Origin: Arachis hypogaea
Taxonomy: Eukaryota > Streptophyta > Magnoliopsida > Fabales > Fabaceae
Assembly: GCF_003086295.3 (NCBI RefSeq)
Contig: NC_092038.1
Location: 96,441,837 to 96,505,836, forward strand
Reading direction: 5' to 3'
DNA: 64,000 bases
Shown here piece after piece: positions 54,316 through 64,000 of the stretch. The position numbers and the translations under genes are program-made. Below the pieces are notes generated by a model that ran no database searches, had not been told where the DNA came from, and saw only the letters and a program-made list of their open reading frames with translations. How positions within the stretch are numbered: the first letter of the stretch is position 1; each line of letters starts with the position of its first letter.

Positions 54316-54352
54316 TTGCTTGGGGACAAGCAACAGTTTAAGTTTGGTGTTG
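54316..54352 (+). promoter_or_regulatory. LTR-adjacent priming region of C
   Basis: TTGCTTGGGGACAAGCAAC, then TTTAAGTTTGGTGTTG, ending at the LTR start TGATGAGCGG. Confidence 0.76.
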
Positions 54353-55870
54353 TGATGAGCGGATATTTTATACGCTTTTTGGGGGTAATTTCATGTAGAT
54401 TTTAGTATGTTTTAATTAGTTTTTGGTAGAATATTATTAGTTTTTAGGCAAAAATCATATTTCTGGACTTTACTATGAGTTTGTGTTTTTTCGGTGATTT
54501 CAGGTAATTTCTGGCTGAAATTGAGGGAGCTGAGCAAAAATCTGAGTTAGGCTGAAAAAGGACTGCTGATGCTGTTGGATCCTGACCTCCCTGCACTCGG
54601 AATGGACTTTTTGGAGCAACAGAAGTCCAATTGGCGCGCTCTCAACGGCGTTGGAAAGTAGACATCTAGGGCTTTCCAGAAATATATAATAGTCCATACT
54701 TTGCGCGAAGATAGACGACGTAACTTGGCGTTGAACGCCAAGTACATGCTGCTGTCTGGAGTTAAACGCCAGAAACACGTCATGATCCGGAGTTGAACGC
54801 CCAAAACATGTTATAACTTGGAGTTCAACTCCAAGAAAAGCCTCAGCTCTTGGATAGCTTTAGTCTCAGCCCCAGCACACACCAAGTGGACCCCAGAAGT
54901 GGATTTCTGCACCAATTATCTTAGTTTACTCATATTCTGTAAACCTAGGTTACTAGTTTACTATTTAAACAACTTTTAGAGACTTATCTTGTACCTCATG
55001 ACATTTTCAGATCTGAATTTTATACACCTTGACGGCATGAGTCTCTAAACTCCATTGTTGGGGGTGAGGAGCTCTGCAGCGTCTCGATGAATTAATACAA
55101 TTGTTTTTATTTCACTCAAACGTGTGTGTGTTCCTATCTAAGATGTTCATTTGCGCTTAATTGTGAAGGAAGTGATGATCCGTGACACTCATCACCTTCC
55201 TCAACCCATGAACGTGTGCTTGACAAACACCTCCATTCTATATCAGAATGAATGAGCATCTCTTAGCTTCCTTAATCAGAATCTTCGTGGTATAAGCTAG
55301 AACTGATGGCGGCCATTCTTGAGGATCCGGAAAGTCTAAACCTTGTCTGTGGTATTCCGAGTAGGATTCAAGGATTGAATGGCTGTGACGAGCTTCAAAC
55401 TCGCGATTGCTGGCGTGATGACAAACGCAAAAGGATCAATGGATCCTATTCCAACATGATCGAGAACCGACAGCTGATTAGCCGTGCTGTGATAGAGCAC
55501 CTGGACCGTTTTCACTGAGAGGATGGGAAGTAGCCACTAACAATGGTGACACCCTACATACAGCTTGCCATGGATGGAACTTTACAAACAATTGAGTTGA
55601 ATATTACATTGCAGGAATTCAGAGGACAAAGCATCTCCAAAACTCCAACAGATTTTCCATTAATAAAGTAACAATTTCTTATTCTCAATATTTGACTTCT
55701 TACAATTAAATCCAATTGACATCCTGACTAAGATTAATAAAATAAACATAGTCTGCTTCAAACCAATAATCTCTGTGGGATCGACCCTTACTCACGTAAG
55801 GTATTACTTGGACGACCCAGTGCACTTGCTGGTCAGTTGTGCGGATTGCAAAAAGTGTTATTGCAATTTC
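54353..55870 (+). repeat. 3' LTR of C (3' end trimmed)
   Basis: Starts TGATGAGCGGATA and ends at CAATTTC, missing GTGCACCA; element B resumes directly with ATTTGTGTAATTAG. Contains the conserved GTGATTTCAGGTA block and phased palindromic words near 54726-54835. Confidence 0.9.
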
Positions 55871-56881
55871 ATTTGTGTAATTAGCCATCTAAGAGGAGTG
55901 CTTTCAAGCTGTAATTTAAGCGAGATAACTCTCTCGAGAATCACAAAAACTCATGTAGAAAAGGATCATACTCTCATTCCACCCAGTTCATAAGATTAAG
56001 AACGAAAACAAACCTTAGAATTGAATCAAACATAAATTAAAATAGAAGAATAATAATCTTAATCCATAAAAATAAACAGAGCTCCTAACCTTAACCAAAG
56101 AGGTTTAGTGGCTCATGACTTACAGAGAAGAAATGTGAAAATGCGGAAGTGAGGAGTCCCCTTCCCAGAGGAGAGATCGAGTGTGTCCCTTTGGGGAGGA
56201 AGGAAATCCCCTATTATAGTAGAAACCTCTAATACCAAACCTAGAATTCAAATTCAAACTAAATCAAAACAAAATCAAATCTAGATCAAATCAAATCTTT
56301 TGATTTAAAACTAAAATAAAATAATGAATTCTAAACCTAAAAGATATTATTTGTAATTAAAAATTACAAAAAGAAAATAAAATATAACCAATAGATTATA
56401 AATCCACTTAGAGACCTAAAGAAGGGTGATTTTGGACAGCTACTGGCGTTTAACGCCATTTTGGGCATTAAACGCCCAAGGAGGAGGAGTTCTGGCATTG
56501 GTTCTGTCCCTATTGGGCACTAAACACCAGGCTCGGCATTTAGCGCCAGATTTGGTAGTGATTCTAAAAGAAAACTATAGACAATTATATATCGTTGGAA
56601 AGTTCTGAACGTTGGCTTTCCAACACTGTTAAAAACACATCAATTGAACCTCTCTAACTCACGTTATGTTTGTTGGAATACACGGAGGTCCGGGTTGACA
56701 TATCTACTATCATTTCTTTGTTTTTGCACAAAAGTCTGCCAAATTCGATCGAATTTCACCTGAAATCACAAAAGTAGCATCCAAAGAGAATTTTTGCATT
56801 AAAATATAATAAAACTTGATAAAATCTAACTAAAACAACTAGAAAATACTAGAAAAAAGGGTATAAGATGCTCACGCATCA
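55871..56881 (-). repeat. 3' LTR of B, proximal piece
   Basis: On the minus strand begins TGATGCGTGAGCATC (56881). Matches 59985-60312 and 61784-62485 of the other B LTR. The TATA region reads TATAATAGGGG, degenerate relative to the partner. Words GGCGTTTAACGCC and GGCATTTAGCGCC occur near 56445-56550 but are not 31-spaced. Confidence 0.85.
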
Positions 56882-56935
56882 CAATACCAAACTTAAACTG
56901 TTACTCGTCCTCAAGCAACCAAAACACTATAGAAC
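56882..56935 (-). promoter_or_regulatory. LTR-adjacent priming region of B
   Basis: Minus strand: GGTTGCTTGAGGACGAG, then TTTAAGTTTGGTATTG, ending at the LTR start at 56881. Confidence 0.72.
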
Positions 56936-57419
56936 TAAGAAGAGAAAATGTCTGAGACTTGAGTTGTCATTTAAGCTTTGGTCTAGTTACTAAGTGGGGC
57001 TAATGATACTCTACTTTAAGAGTCAATCTTTTTCTTGTTTTAGAGAATTCACAATATCCTTCTAAGTTGTTGAACCTCAGAGATCAACACTATTTACTTC
57101 AATATCAAATATGCACTACTTATTCATATATTCAGAAATAGAGATAGTGCCACCACATCAAGATAACAAGAACAACTCATATATATAACTCAAAATCTCA
57201 TGCATTTTACTACTTCTTTTTCAATAGATTTTTCTTTAAGCTCAGTAAGTAATACATGAGACATCTTTCAAAATAAACATAAAATAACAAAATAAAGAAC
57301 TAAACATGAAAGTAAGAAAATCCTACTAGTGATCATGCAAAATCTAGAATAAAAAAATAGGAAATAAGCTAAAAATACTGGAAAAACAAAAGATAACATA
57401 AGGTAAGGGATAATGAAAC
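56936..57419 (-). other. 3' untranslated region of B
   Basis: AT-rich noncoding sequence; I see no gene. It includes AT-rich runs and A-tracts only. Confidence 0.5.
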
Positions 57420-57572
57420 TTAACCACCTCAGTCATGGTGGCCGCTGCTCCCTCTTCAGGCTGTGCTCTTTCATGGAGATGATTCACTTCCCTTTGGTGC
57501 CATTGATGATAATATAAACTGAGATCTTGCTCTGCAACACCAAACTTAAAAGTTTGCTTGTCCCCATGCAAG
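57420..57572 (-). pseudogene. ORF3 remnant of B with upstream priming-type motif
   Basis: Minus strand: GGGGACAAGC and TTAAGTTTGGTGTTG (57572-57535), then ATGGCACCAAAGGG from 57503 in the MAPKG context; the frame decays within about 30 codons. The upstream ORF reading through palindromic words (57590-57763) looks fortuitous. Confidence 0.65.
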
Positions 57573-57890
57573 AAAAACTTTTTTTTCTGGTGCTTAACAC
57601 CGAGAATGGGCGTTAAACGCCTTAGGGGAAGCAAAAAGTAGTTCTGGAATGCCCCCTTTTTGGCATTAAACTTCAAAGCCAAAGCTCCCTCTCTTGGCAC
57701 TAAACGCCCTCCTTGGCGTTTAGCGCCCTCAACTATTTTTCTCCAGGGCATTCTGTTCTTCACTCTGACTTCTTCTGTCCCTTTTCTAAGAATTGTCCAT
57801 GATCACAAACTAGATTAAACCTAGAAAAACTATGGAATCAATAAAAAATGAAAATAAACTAAAATAAAACTGAAATAAAACTGAAATAAA

Positions 57891-59067
57891 CTAAAGGATA
57901 ATTCTGGTTGGGTTTCCTCCCAACAAGTGCTTCTTTACCATCATTAGCTTAACGATTGATTGTTGAATTTTCTTCCTCTTCTTCCAGTTGGTTAAGAAAA
58001 ATGACTTCAAGGGAGAAGAGGAGAATATTAGTTCCCTTCGATTTAAATTTCTCCTAACAAGCTTTCTTTTATGGTTATTAGCTTGATTCATAGTGCTTGT
58101 TGGGATAGGAGTTGGATTGCTTTTTGTTGACCTTCTTTCTTTCGTGGATGTGGTCTTTTGTTCCTTGGACATAATCCCCTTTTCAATGCTTTCCTTGGTT
58201 GCCTTCACTTCTCTGATTTCAGGACTTTGGTGTAGTGTGATGGGTAGAGTGTACCCTTTATCAAGAACTTCTTGAATTGATGGTTCAATGAACTCACCCT
58301 CTATGCCACTCTATGCTTCATTGGAGTGAAAATTCCTATAATTGTTTTCCTTCCTTACAACCTCCTTTTTCATTGGGGTTTTACTTGGTACAGGGGCCTC
58401 TTTTTCTTGCTCTTGCACTTCTAACTCTTCATCTTTTTCAGGGTTTGAGTGTTGTGCAGTATTTGGAAGGACCCCTTCATTAAGAACTTCTTAGATTGAT
58501 GGTGCAATCAAATCAACCCCCATGTAGCTCTCTGATTCACTAGGGGATGGACTCCTTTGAATGATTCCCTCACATTCTTTTGTAGGGATTTGCATTGCTT
58601 CTCTCATGAGGGAGTTTGGTTGTTCCTCTGTCCAATGCTTGGTAATCACCTCCACATGTCCCTCTATATACTTCACACTCATTCTCATATTATGTATGCA
58701 ACTTTGATTTATCTCCCTTAATTCTTTCATGGTAAGCTCTAAAGCTGATAGTTCTTGATATGAATACGAAGATTCTGGCTCTTGGTATGAATAGAGGGAT
58801 GATGGTTCTTAGTATGAGTAAGCAGAGTGAGGATGGAAATTTTTGCAAAATTTTATCTGCTATTTGCTGCAATTCTTGGCAGGCAAGATCAAAAGATGAT
58901 GGTTCTTGATATGAACAAGAAGATGATGGTTCTTGATAGATAGAGTATAGAACATTGACATCTCTTTGCTCTTGACCTTGCCAACCAAAATCCGGGTAGT
59001 TCCTCCATCCACAATAATATGAACCACTCCTTGGGTGTGAGTAGTAACGCATGTGATCTCTCTCCAT
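57891..59067 (-). pseudogene. Ser/Glu/Lys-rich ORF of non-autonomous element B, broken
   Basis: From about 59067 (MERDHMRYYSHPRSGSYY) through a SIYQEPSSSCSYQEPSS repeat and CQELQQIADKILQKF, then frameshifts and stops to a Lys/Thr/Ser-rich part (PTPIPTSTMNQANNHKRK). Two copies of a segment like EPSIQEVLDKGYTLP occur. No gag, protease or RT motif is visible. The 3' end runs over the two-hairpin module. Unknown function; it resembles the ORFs of D1 and F only in composition and placement. Confidence 0.6.
57907..57953 (-). promoter_or_regulatory. Two-hairpin RNA module, element B
   Basis: Minus strand: HP1 GTTAAGCTAATGAT (pairs G-U, U-A, U-G, A-U), a 15-nt linker, HP2 GTTGGGAGGAAACCCAAC (6-bp perfect stem). 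A degenerate second copy without a stem lies at about 58040-58085. Confidence 0.8.
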
Positions 59068-59460
59068 TTTTTTCAGCACAAAACACCAAACAAAATTAAA
59101 CGCACTATGTGGTAAACAGGAAAGCAAAGAAAGAACAGAAAAAAATTTGTTTTATTTTTTTATATTTTTTCATTTTTTAATAGAAATAAAATAAAGAACA
59201 AAAAATTCGAAAATAAATGAGAAGAGGTAAACTAAAAATTCGAAAATTAAAAAAGAAAAATACTAATACTTTGAAAAATATTTTCAGAAGAAAAATTACT
59301 ACGGGGAAAACTTAATTTCAAAAATTAAGGAAAACTTTTTAACTAAAATAAAACTAAGATTTTCAAAAATAAAAACGGAAAAAACAAAATTAACACAAAT
59401 CAAAAATTAAAAACGCCTAATCTAAGCAATCAAACAACTAATAGTTGTCAATCACAGTCA
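59068..59460 (-). other. Leader of B
   Basis: Very AT-rich (TTCGAAAA and AAAATTAAAA runs) between the primer site and the ORF. No gene seen. Confidence 0.6.
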
Positions 59461-59479
59461 ATCCCCAGTAACGGCGCCA
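59461..59479 (-). other. Primer binding site of B
   Basis: Minus strand TGGCGCCGTTACTGGGGAT, a tRNA-Asp site with two changes, six bases from the LTR end at 59486. Confidence 0.88.
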
Positions 59480-59485
59480 AAAACT

Positions 59486-62485
59486 TGGTGCGAATTTTTG
59501 GAATATTCACAACTTAACCGGCAAGTGCACCATGTCATCCAAGTAATACCTCAGGTGAGTGAGGGTCGATCCCACGAGGATTGACAGACTGAGCAACAAT
59601 GGTTGAATGATTGGCTTAGTTAGGCAAATTGAAAAGACTGTTCAGTGGTTTGAAATTTCATAAAACAGTAAATAAGTGAATAAGAAAACAAATAAGAGTA
59701 TTGATGTAAAAATAGTGAGAAAATAGTTAAGGCTTCGGAGATGCTTACATTCCCAGATTAAAATGTCTTATCAACTATTTTAACAACGAATGATTCATTC
59801 TATGGCAAACCATAACGGTCTAAATCCTAATCTCTTAGAGATTTAGCCTCCTCTAACCTTCATCAACTGCCACTCTCGTGGTCAATTAACTCAGATTAGA
59901 GGGTGAAGCTCAGAAAACTAGTTTATACCATGAAGGCCCTAACCACCCCAAACCGGTTGAATAGATGTTGCTTATCCCCATCGGTTTGTGTAATTAGCTG
60001 TCTAAGAGGAGTGCTTTCAAGCTGTAGTTCAAGCGAAATAACTCTCTCGAGAATCACAAGAACTCATGTAAAAAAGGGTCATACTCTCGTTCCACCCAGT
60101 TCATAAGATTAAGAATGAAAACAATCCTTATAATTGAATCAAACATAAATTAAAATAGAAGAATAATAATCTTAATTCATAGAAATAAATAGAGCTCCTA
60201 ACCTTAACCAAGGAGGTTTAGTGGCTCATGACTTACATAGGAAAAAATATGAAAATGTAGAAGTGAGGAGTCCCCCTCCCAGAAGAGAGATCAGGTGTGT
60301 CCCTTTGGGGAGTGATGAATGGATTTTTGATGGTATAGAATTTCACAAATGAATTCTCGTTGCAAGTATAGTTTCTAAACCAATCACTAATCCTTTCATA
60401 CAAAAATTTGTTTGTCACTAGTACAAACCCCTAAAATTTATAAACCGAAGTATTCAAACCTCGGGTCGTTCTCCCTAGAAATTGTAATGAAGTGTCTTGT
60501 TATTGGTTGTGAGTTATATTTGGGGTTTTTAAGATTTTAGACAAGAAATATAAATGGCAAAGAAAATAAACTAACAACTAGCAAAGCTCTTGGCAAGATA
60601 TGAGAACTAGAAGTCCTATCCTAGTTATCCTCCTCAATTGTGATGACAAATTGTCCATTGCTCCCACTTAGTTAACCTCTAACCATGGAGGAAAGTCAAG
60701 TGGATGAATCAATTTGATTCCTCAAGTCCTAATCAACTCCTAAAGGAAAGACTAGCTTTAGAGGCAGTCAAATCAATTAGCAATCTCTAATTAACAATCA
60801 ACAAAGGAATTAGATAACTCAAGAGTCACTAATCACTCTACCAAAGCCAAGAGGAACAAAATCTATACTAAAATCCAACTAAGCATTTCATCAAACACTT
60901 GGAAGGCACAAAAGAAAAGCAAAGCAAATTGACAACAAGAATAGAATCTAACAACAATTATTGAAAGGAATTAACAACAACAATCAAAAGAAACACATTT
61001 ATTATGAATTACCTTGATTGAATTGAAAGAGAGTAGAAGAAACAAAAGTAGATCTACAACAAAACACAAGAACAACATAAAGGAAATTACAACAAAAGAA
61101 TAGAAGAAGGATGAATCTAACAACAAGGAATTAAAAGGTAGAAGTAGAAGAAAGCAAAGATTAAAACCTAGATCTAAGAACTAATCCTAATCCTAACCCT
61201 AGAGAGAAGTGAGAGCTTCTATCTCTAGAAACTACTTCTAAACTAATCCTAATGAGTGAAAATGAACTAATCTCCCTTTGCTCTTCAATCATTGGCTTTA
61301 AATAGCAGTTTAGGCACCAAAGTTGGTTGGAATTGGGCCCCACAACCATTGAGAATTCGTTGGTCACGTTTTCATTAAAAGATCATAAACCGGCATCGAC
61401 GCGTACGTGCACAGCACGCGTATGCGTCTATGGGGTGATTCGCAAGGTGCGCGCAAGCGCCAGGTGCGCGCGCGCGTCCATGGGCGAGTTCAACTTCTTT
61501 GACTTTTCATGATTTCTCCACTTTTCATGCTTTCCCTCTTCACTCCTTTGATCCATTCCTAGCCTTTTCAATCTGAAATCACTAACAAACATATCAAGGC
61601 ATCTAATGGAATCAAGGAGAATTAGATTTAGCTATTTTAAGTCCTAAAAAGCATGTTTTCACATCTAAGCACAAATAAGGAGACAATCACAAAACTATGC
61701 TAATTCAATGGATAAATGTGGGTAAAAGGTGATAAAATCTCTTAAAATCAATACAAGATAAACCGTCAAAACGGGGTTTATCAGGGAGGAAGGAATTCCC
61801 CTATTTATAGTAAAAACCTCTAAGACTAAACATAGAATTCAAATTCAAACTAAATCAAAACAAAATAAAATCTAGATCAAATCAAATCTTTTAATTTGAA
61901 GCTAAAATAAAATACTGAATTCTAAACCTAAAAGATATTGTTTGTAATTAAAAATTACAAAAAATGAAATATAACTAATAAATGCTAAATCCAATTGGAG
62001 GCCCAAAGAGGGGTGATTCCAAACAACTGCTGGCATTTAACACCAGTTTGGGCGTTAAACGCCCAAGGAGGAGGAGTTCTGGCACTGGTTCTTCCCTGTT
62101 GGGCACTAAACGCCAGGCTCGGCATTTAGCACCAGATTTGTCAGTGATTCCAGAAAAAAGTATAAACTATTATATATCGTTGGAAAACTCTAGAAGTTGG
62201 CTTTCCAACACTATTAGAATCGCATGAATTAAACATTTGTAGCTCATGTTATGCTTGTTGGAATGTACGAAGGTTAGGGTTGACAACATCTGCTATCATT
62301 TCTTTGTTTTTGCATAAAACTCTGCTAAATTTGTCCGAATTTTACCTAAAATCATAAAAATACCAAAACAACTCAAAGTAGCATCTAAAGAGGATTTTTT
62401 CCCTAAAATATAATAAAACTTAATAAAATATAACTAAAACAACTAGAAAATACTAGGAAAAAGGGTATAAGATGCTCAGGCATCA
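59486..62485 (-). repeat. 5' LTR of B, interrupted by D2
   Basis: On the minus strand begins TGATGCCTGAGCATC at 62485 and ends TCGCACCA at 59486. D2 splits it at 60312/61784. TATAAATAGGGG is read on the minus strand from 61809 to 61798. Matches the two pieces of the 3' LTR. Confidence 0.87.
60313..61783 (-). repeat. Solo LTR D2 (1471 bp) with perfect target duplication
   Basis: Minus-strand LTR beginning TGATAAACCCCG and ending ATTCATCA, same family as the D1 LTR. GGGAG at 60308-60312 and 61784-61788 is a perfect duplication; the uninterrupted site is in the other B LTR near 56183. CpG words such as GACGCGTACG and GCGCGCGCGTCC lie near 61398-61490. Confidence 0.93.
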
Positions 62486-62888
62486 GCTCCCATATATGAT
62501 GGCTACCCCCAACACTATCAACCATATTTTATACCACAAGCCTCCATGAAAGAATATTCTCATCCATCAATCCAAGAGCAAAATAATCCTAATTCTATTA
62601 GTGAAGGAAAACAAGAGACAAGGGATTTTCTTAAGGAAGCAATGTACCGGCTTACCGCAATCATGCTTATCAAAGAGCCAAAGGAAACCCAAAGGAGGTA
62701 AGAAACCATCATGGCTACCTTAGCCGATGCTTTAAACTGCTTGACCTTAACAAGCTCTTGCAAAAATTCACGCAATTCCACAAATGAATGCGAAAAACCA
62801 CTTTAAGTGAATGACGCAGTATAGAGGAAAGCTTGGAGCCTCAAGAAAAAGAAGGGGAGTTGAAGCATGGGTTTTAACAAGTGGAAAC
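62486..62888 (+). pseudogene. Pro/Tyr-rich ORF of F, second part
   Basis: Resumes APIYDGYPQHYQPYFIPQAS, then SHPSIQEQNNPNS, DFLKEAMYRLTAIM and stops. DFLKEAMYRL and ETIMATLADALNCL line up loosely with the FILQGQREMQ and LEFVATMTKV part of the D1 ORF, which confirms that F spans the B insertion. Confidence 0.68.
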
Positions 62889-64000
62889 TGTAAGAACCCG
62901 CGTTTTCGCATAAAATCATTTTAATGAAATAATTTTATTGCCTAGAATAGATTCAAAATTTAGAAGTTTTAATTTGAAAATATAAATGAGAAATTTGGTT
63001 TCAGTAAATTTTTCTGAGTTGGAAAATATATTTCTTTTGAAAAGTTTTTGTAAAAAAATGCGTTCTGGCAATTAAGCCGTCAGTACCGGCTCTAGTCTAT
63101 CCAGTACAGCGTATTTTGGGAAAATAAGATTTTGAAAATTGATTTATTGCTTTGAGAAGATAAAATTAATTTAGAATAAAAAATCGGACACTAATCTTAA
63201 AGGTTTTGGCCCAAAGTGGGCCAAACGGACCAAAAACGCTAACAGGTTGGACCGGATTCAAGACCCAACCTATATAAAATCATTTAATGAGCTTTGAGCT
63301 CAGTTTCCATCCCTAAGAGAGAGAGGGCCGTGGTTTTTAGAGAGGAGAGGAGAAGAGGGATGACACTTTTCACCTCCACCTTCCAGAAGCCATAACTTTT
63401 GATCCGGAGTTTCAATTGACGAGCCGTTTGTGGCCACGCGAAGCTCTTGTCAAGCTCTATGTTTTTGTTCAAAGAAATCTGGTAAGAACTTGCGCCTTAT
63501 TTCCCAGTTTCGTGCCCTAGATTTCCGTATTTTTGAGGTTGTGGTTTTGAGTAAATTTTGTGGTTTTGGTTGTTTAGGTGATCTCTAGTAGCGAGTAATT
63601 GATGGATTTTACCCCTAATCACGTTGGGTAAGGTAAGGTTTCACTAAACCCTTGTGTTTGGTTGTTTTGTGTATCTTAGGTTTTGATTTTGGTATATATA
63701 TGCGTTGTTAGTTTGAGCTTTGGTGTTGGTTGGAGTTGGTTGAGCCTTTGGATCAAGCTTGGTGGCTTCGTTTTGGTGTTTGGTGCATTTGGGAATCGGC
63801 CAAGGTATGGTTTCGGTTTTCTTTATGTAATATGTAGTGTTTCTGGACACTTAGGCTAGTGACCCATAGGATAGGATTGAATTAAATTGGTTGTTGAGAT
63901 TGTTGTATGATGATGATGTATAATGATTTGAGGATTTGAGATGTTGAATGATGATTTATGATGAATTATGATGGGTTGATGATTTTTTAGTATATTGATG
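62889..64000 (+). repeat. Start of another LTR (possibly Tekay/Del-type), cut by window end
   Basis: Begins TGTAAGAACCCGCG, directly interrupting the F ORF. A TATA box TATATAAAAT lies at 63271-63280, followed by a GAGAGAGAGG purine tract. The start and layout recall Tekay/Del-type Ty3/gypsy LTRs of legumes from memory. No LTR end, primer site or coding region is reached, so it could also be another repeat. No credible gene is present. Confidence 0.5.

Larger units (their letters stand above)
44751..55870 (+). mobile_element. FIDEL-like Ty3/gypsy retrotransposon C, decayed and trimmed at both ends
   Basis: Same layout as element 1: LTR, primer site, leader, gag-pol, two-hairpin module, palindrome array, ORF3 remnant, 3' region, LTR. 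The 5' LTR lacks its first ~18 bases and the 3' LTR lacks its last 8 (GTGCACCA). About 20 bases of host B sequence, present in the other B LTR around 59965-59985, are gone too, so no target duplication remains. Coding changes and LTR differences make it older than element 1. Confidence 0.9.
44306..62485 (-). mobile_element. Non-autonomous LTR element B, with C and D2 nested in its LTRs
   Basis: Read right to left: 5' LTR 62485-59486 (interrupted by D2), primer site, leader, a Glu/Ser-rich ORF ending over the two-hairpin module, ORF3 remnant, priming motif and a 3' LTR (56881-55871 and 44750-44306) interrupted by C. The internal region is only about 2.6 kb with no RT or integrase. The left boundary in F is uncertain: the LTR lacks its expected last ~20 bases and I could not establish a target duplication. 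Confidence 0.82.
42242..62888 (+). mobile_element. Non-autonomous LTR element F, split by B and cut by a later LTR
   Basis: A 5' LTR, primer site and Pro/Tyr-rich ORF run to about 44305; the reading resumes at 62486 beyond the inserted B element and continues to 62888, where another LTR begins. Its 3' LTR is not in the window. CTAAG (42237-42241) would be the left target duplication. Its ORF is a decayed relative of D1's. Confidence 0.8.

Noticed and set aside
63284..64000. Host gene promoter or first exon at the right end
   Set aside because: A TATA box and purine tract are present, but the sequence starts with an LTR-like TGTAAGAACCC inside the F ORF and has no open frame beyond about 60-70 codons.

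Overview
The window looks like plant nuclear DNA made almost entirely of nested LTR retrotransposons; I see no host gene, tRNA or rRNA. The AT-rich background, the Athila-type Ty3/gypsy polyproteins with primer binding sites matching tRNA-Asp, and the word GGCGTT-N-AACGCC repeated in several elements together suggest a legume, most likely Arachis (peanut), probably in a repeat-rich pericentromeric region. The names FIDEL-like and Feral-like are from memory of peanut elements and were not checked.

Layout. (1) <1-11087 (+): a young, almost intact FIDEL-like element with gag-protease, pol and a third ORF; its 5' LTR start lies outside the window. It sits inside (2) 11088-14581 (-): a non-autonomous element (D1) with a 526-codon Pro/Tyr/Gln-rich ORF. 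D1 sits inside (3) 14582-20872 (-): decayed T elements arranged internal-LTR-internal, sharing one LTR. (4) 20873-42236: fragments of a T-type LTR (G) interrupted by X (21053-39372, TSD GTCAC) and solo LTR E (39508-40987). X (gag, protease and an integrase-tail-like domain, no RT) is interrupted by an LTR fragment (23560-24500) and by a complete non-autonomous Feral-like element (26458-35745, TSD AACAT). (5) 42242-62888 (+): non-autonomous element F, split by element B (-, about 44306-62485). B's downstream LTR holds a second, older FIDEL-like element C (44751-55870), and its upstream LTR holds solo LTR D2 (60313-61783, TSD GGGAG). (6) 62889-64000: start of another LTR, cut by the window end.

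How the parts relate. Elements 1 and C encode Gag, protease, RT, RNase H and integrase; the Feral-like element, X, T and B lack RT and the integrase core but share with 1 and C several noncoding modules. These are: tRNA-Asp-type primer sites; the motif AAGTTTGGTGTTG abutting the 3' LTR in place of a normal polypurine tract; a 47-nt two-hairpin module (14+15+18 nt) with covarying stems, placed exactly 12 nt after the polyprotein stop in four of six elements; and, in 1, C and the Feral-like element, arrays of a palindromic word spaced at 31 nt. The simplest reading is that the non-autonomous elements are mobilised in trans by FIDEL-like proteins and keep the cis signals these proteins need. The hairpin module and the 31-nt phased arrays are the strongest candidates for undescribed biology here.
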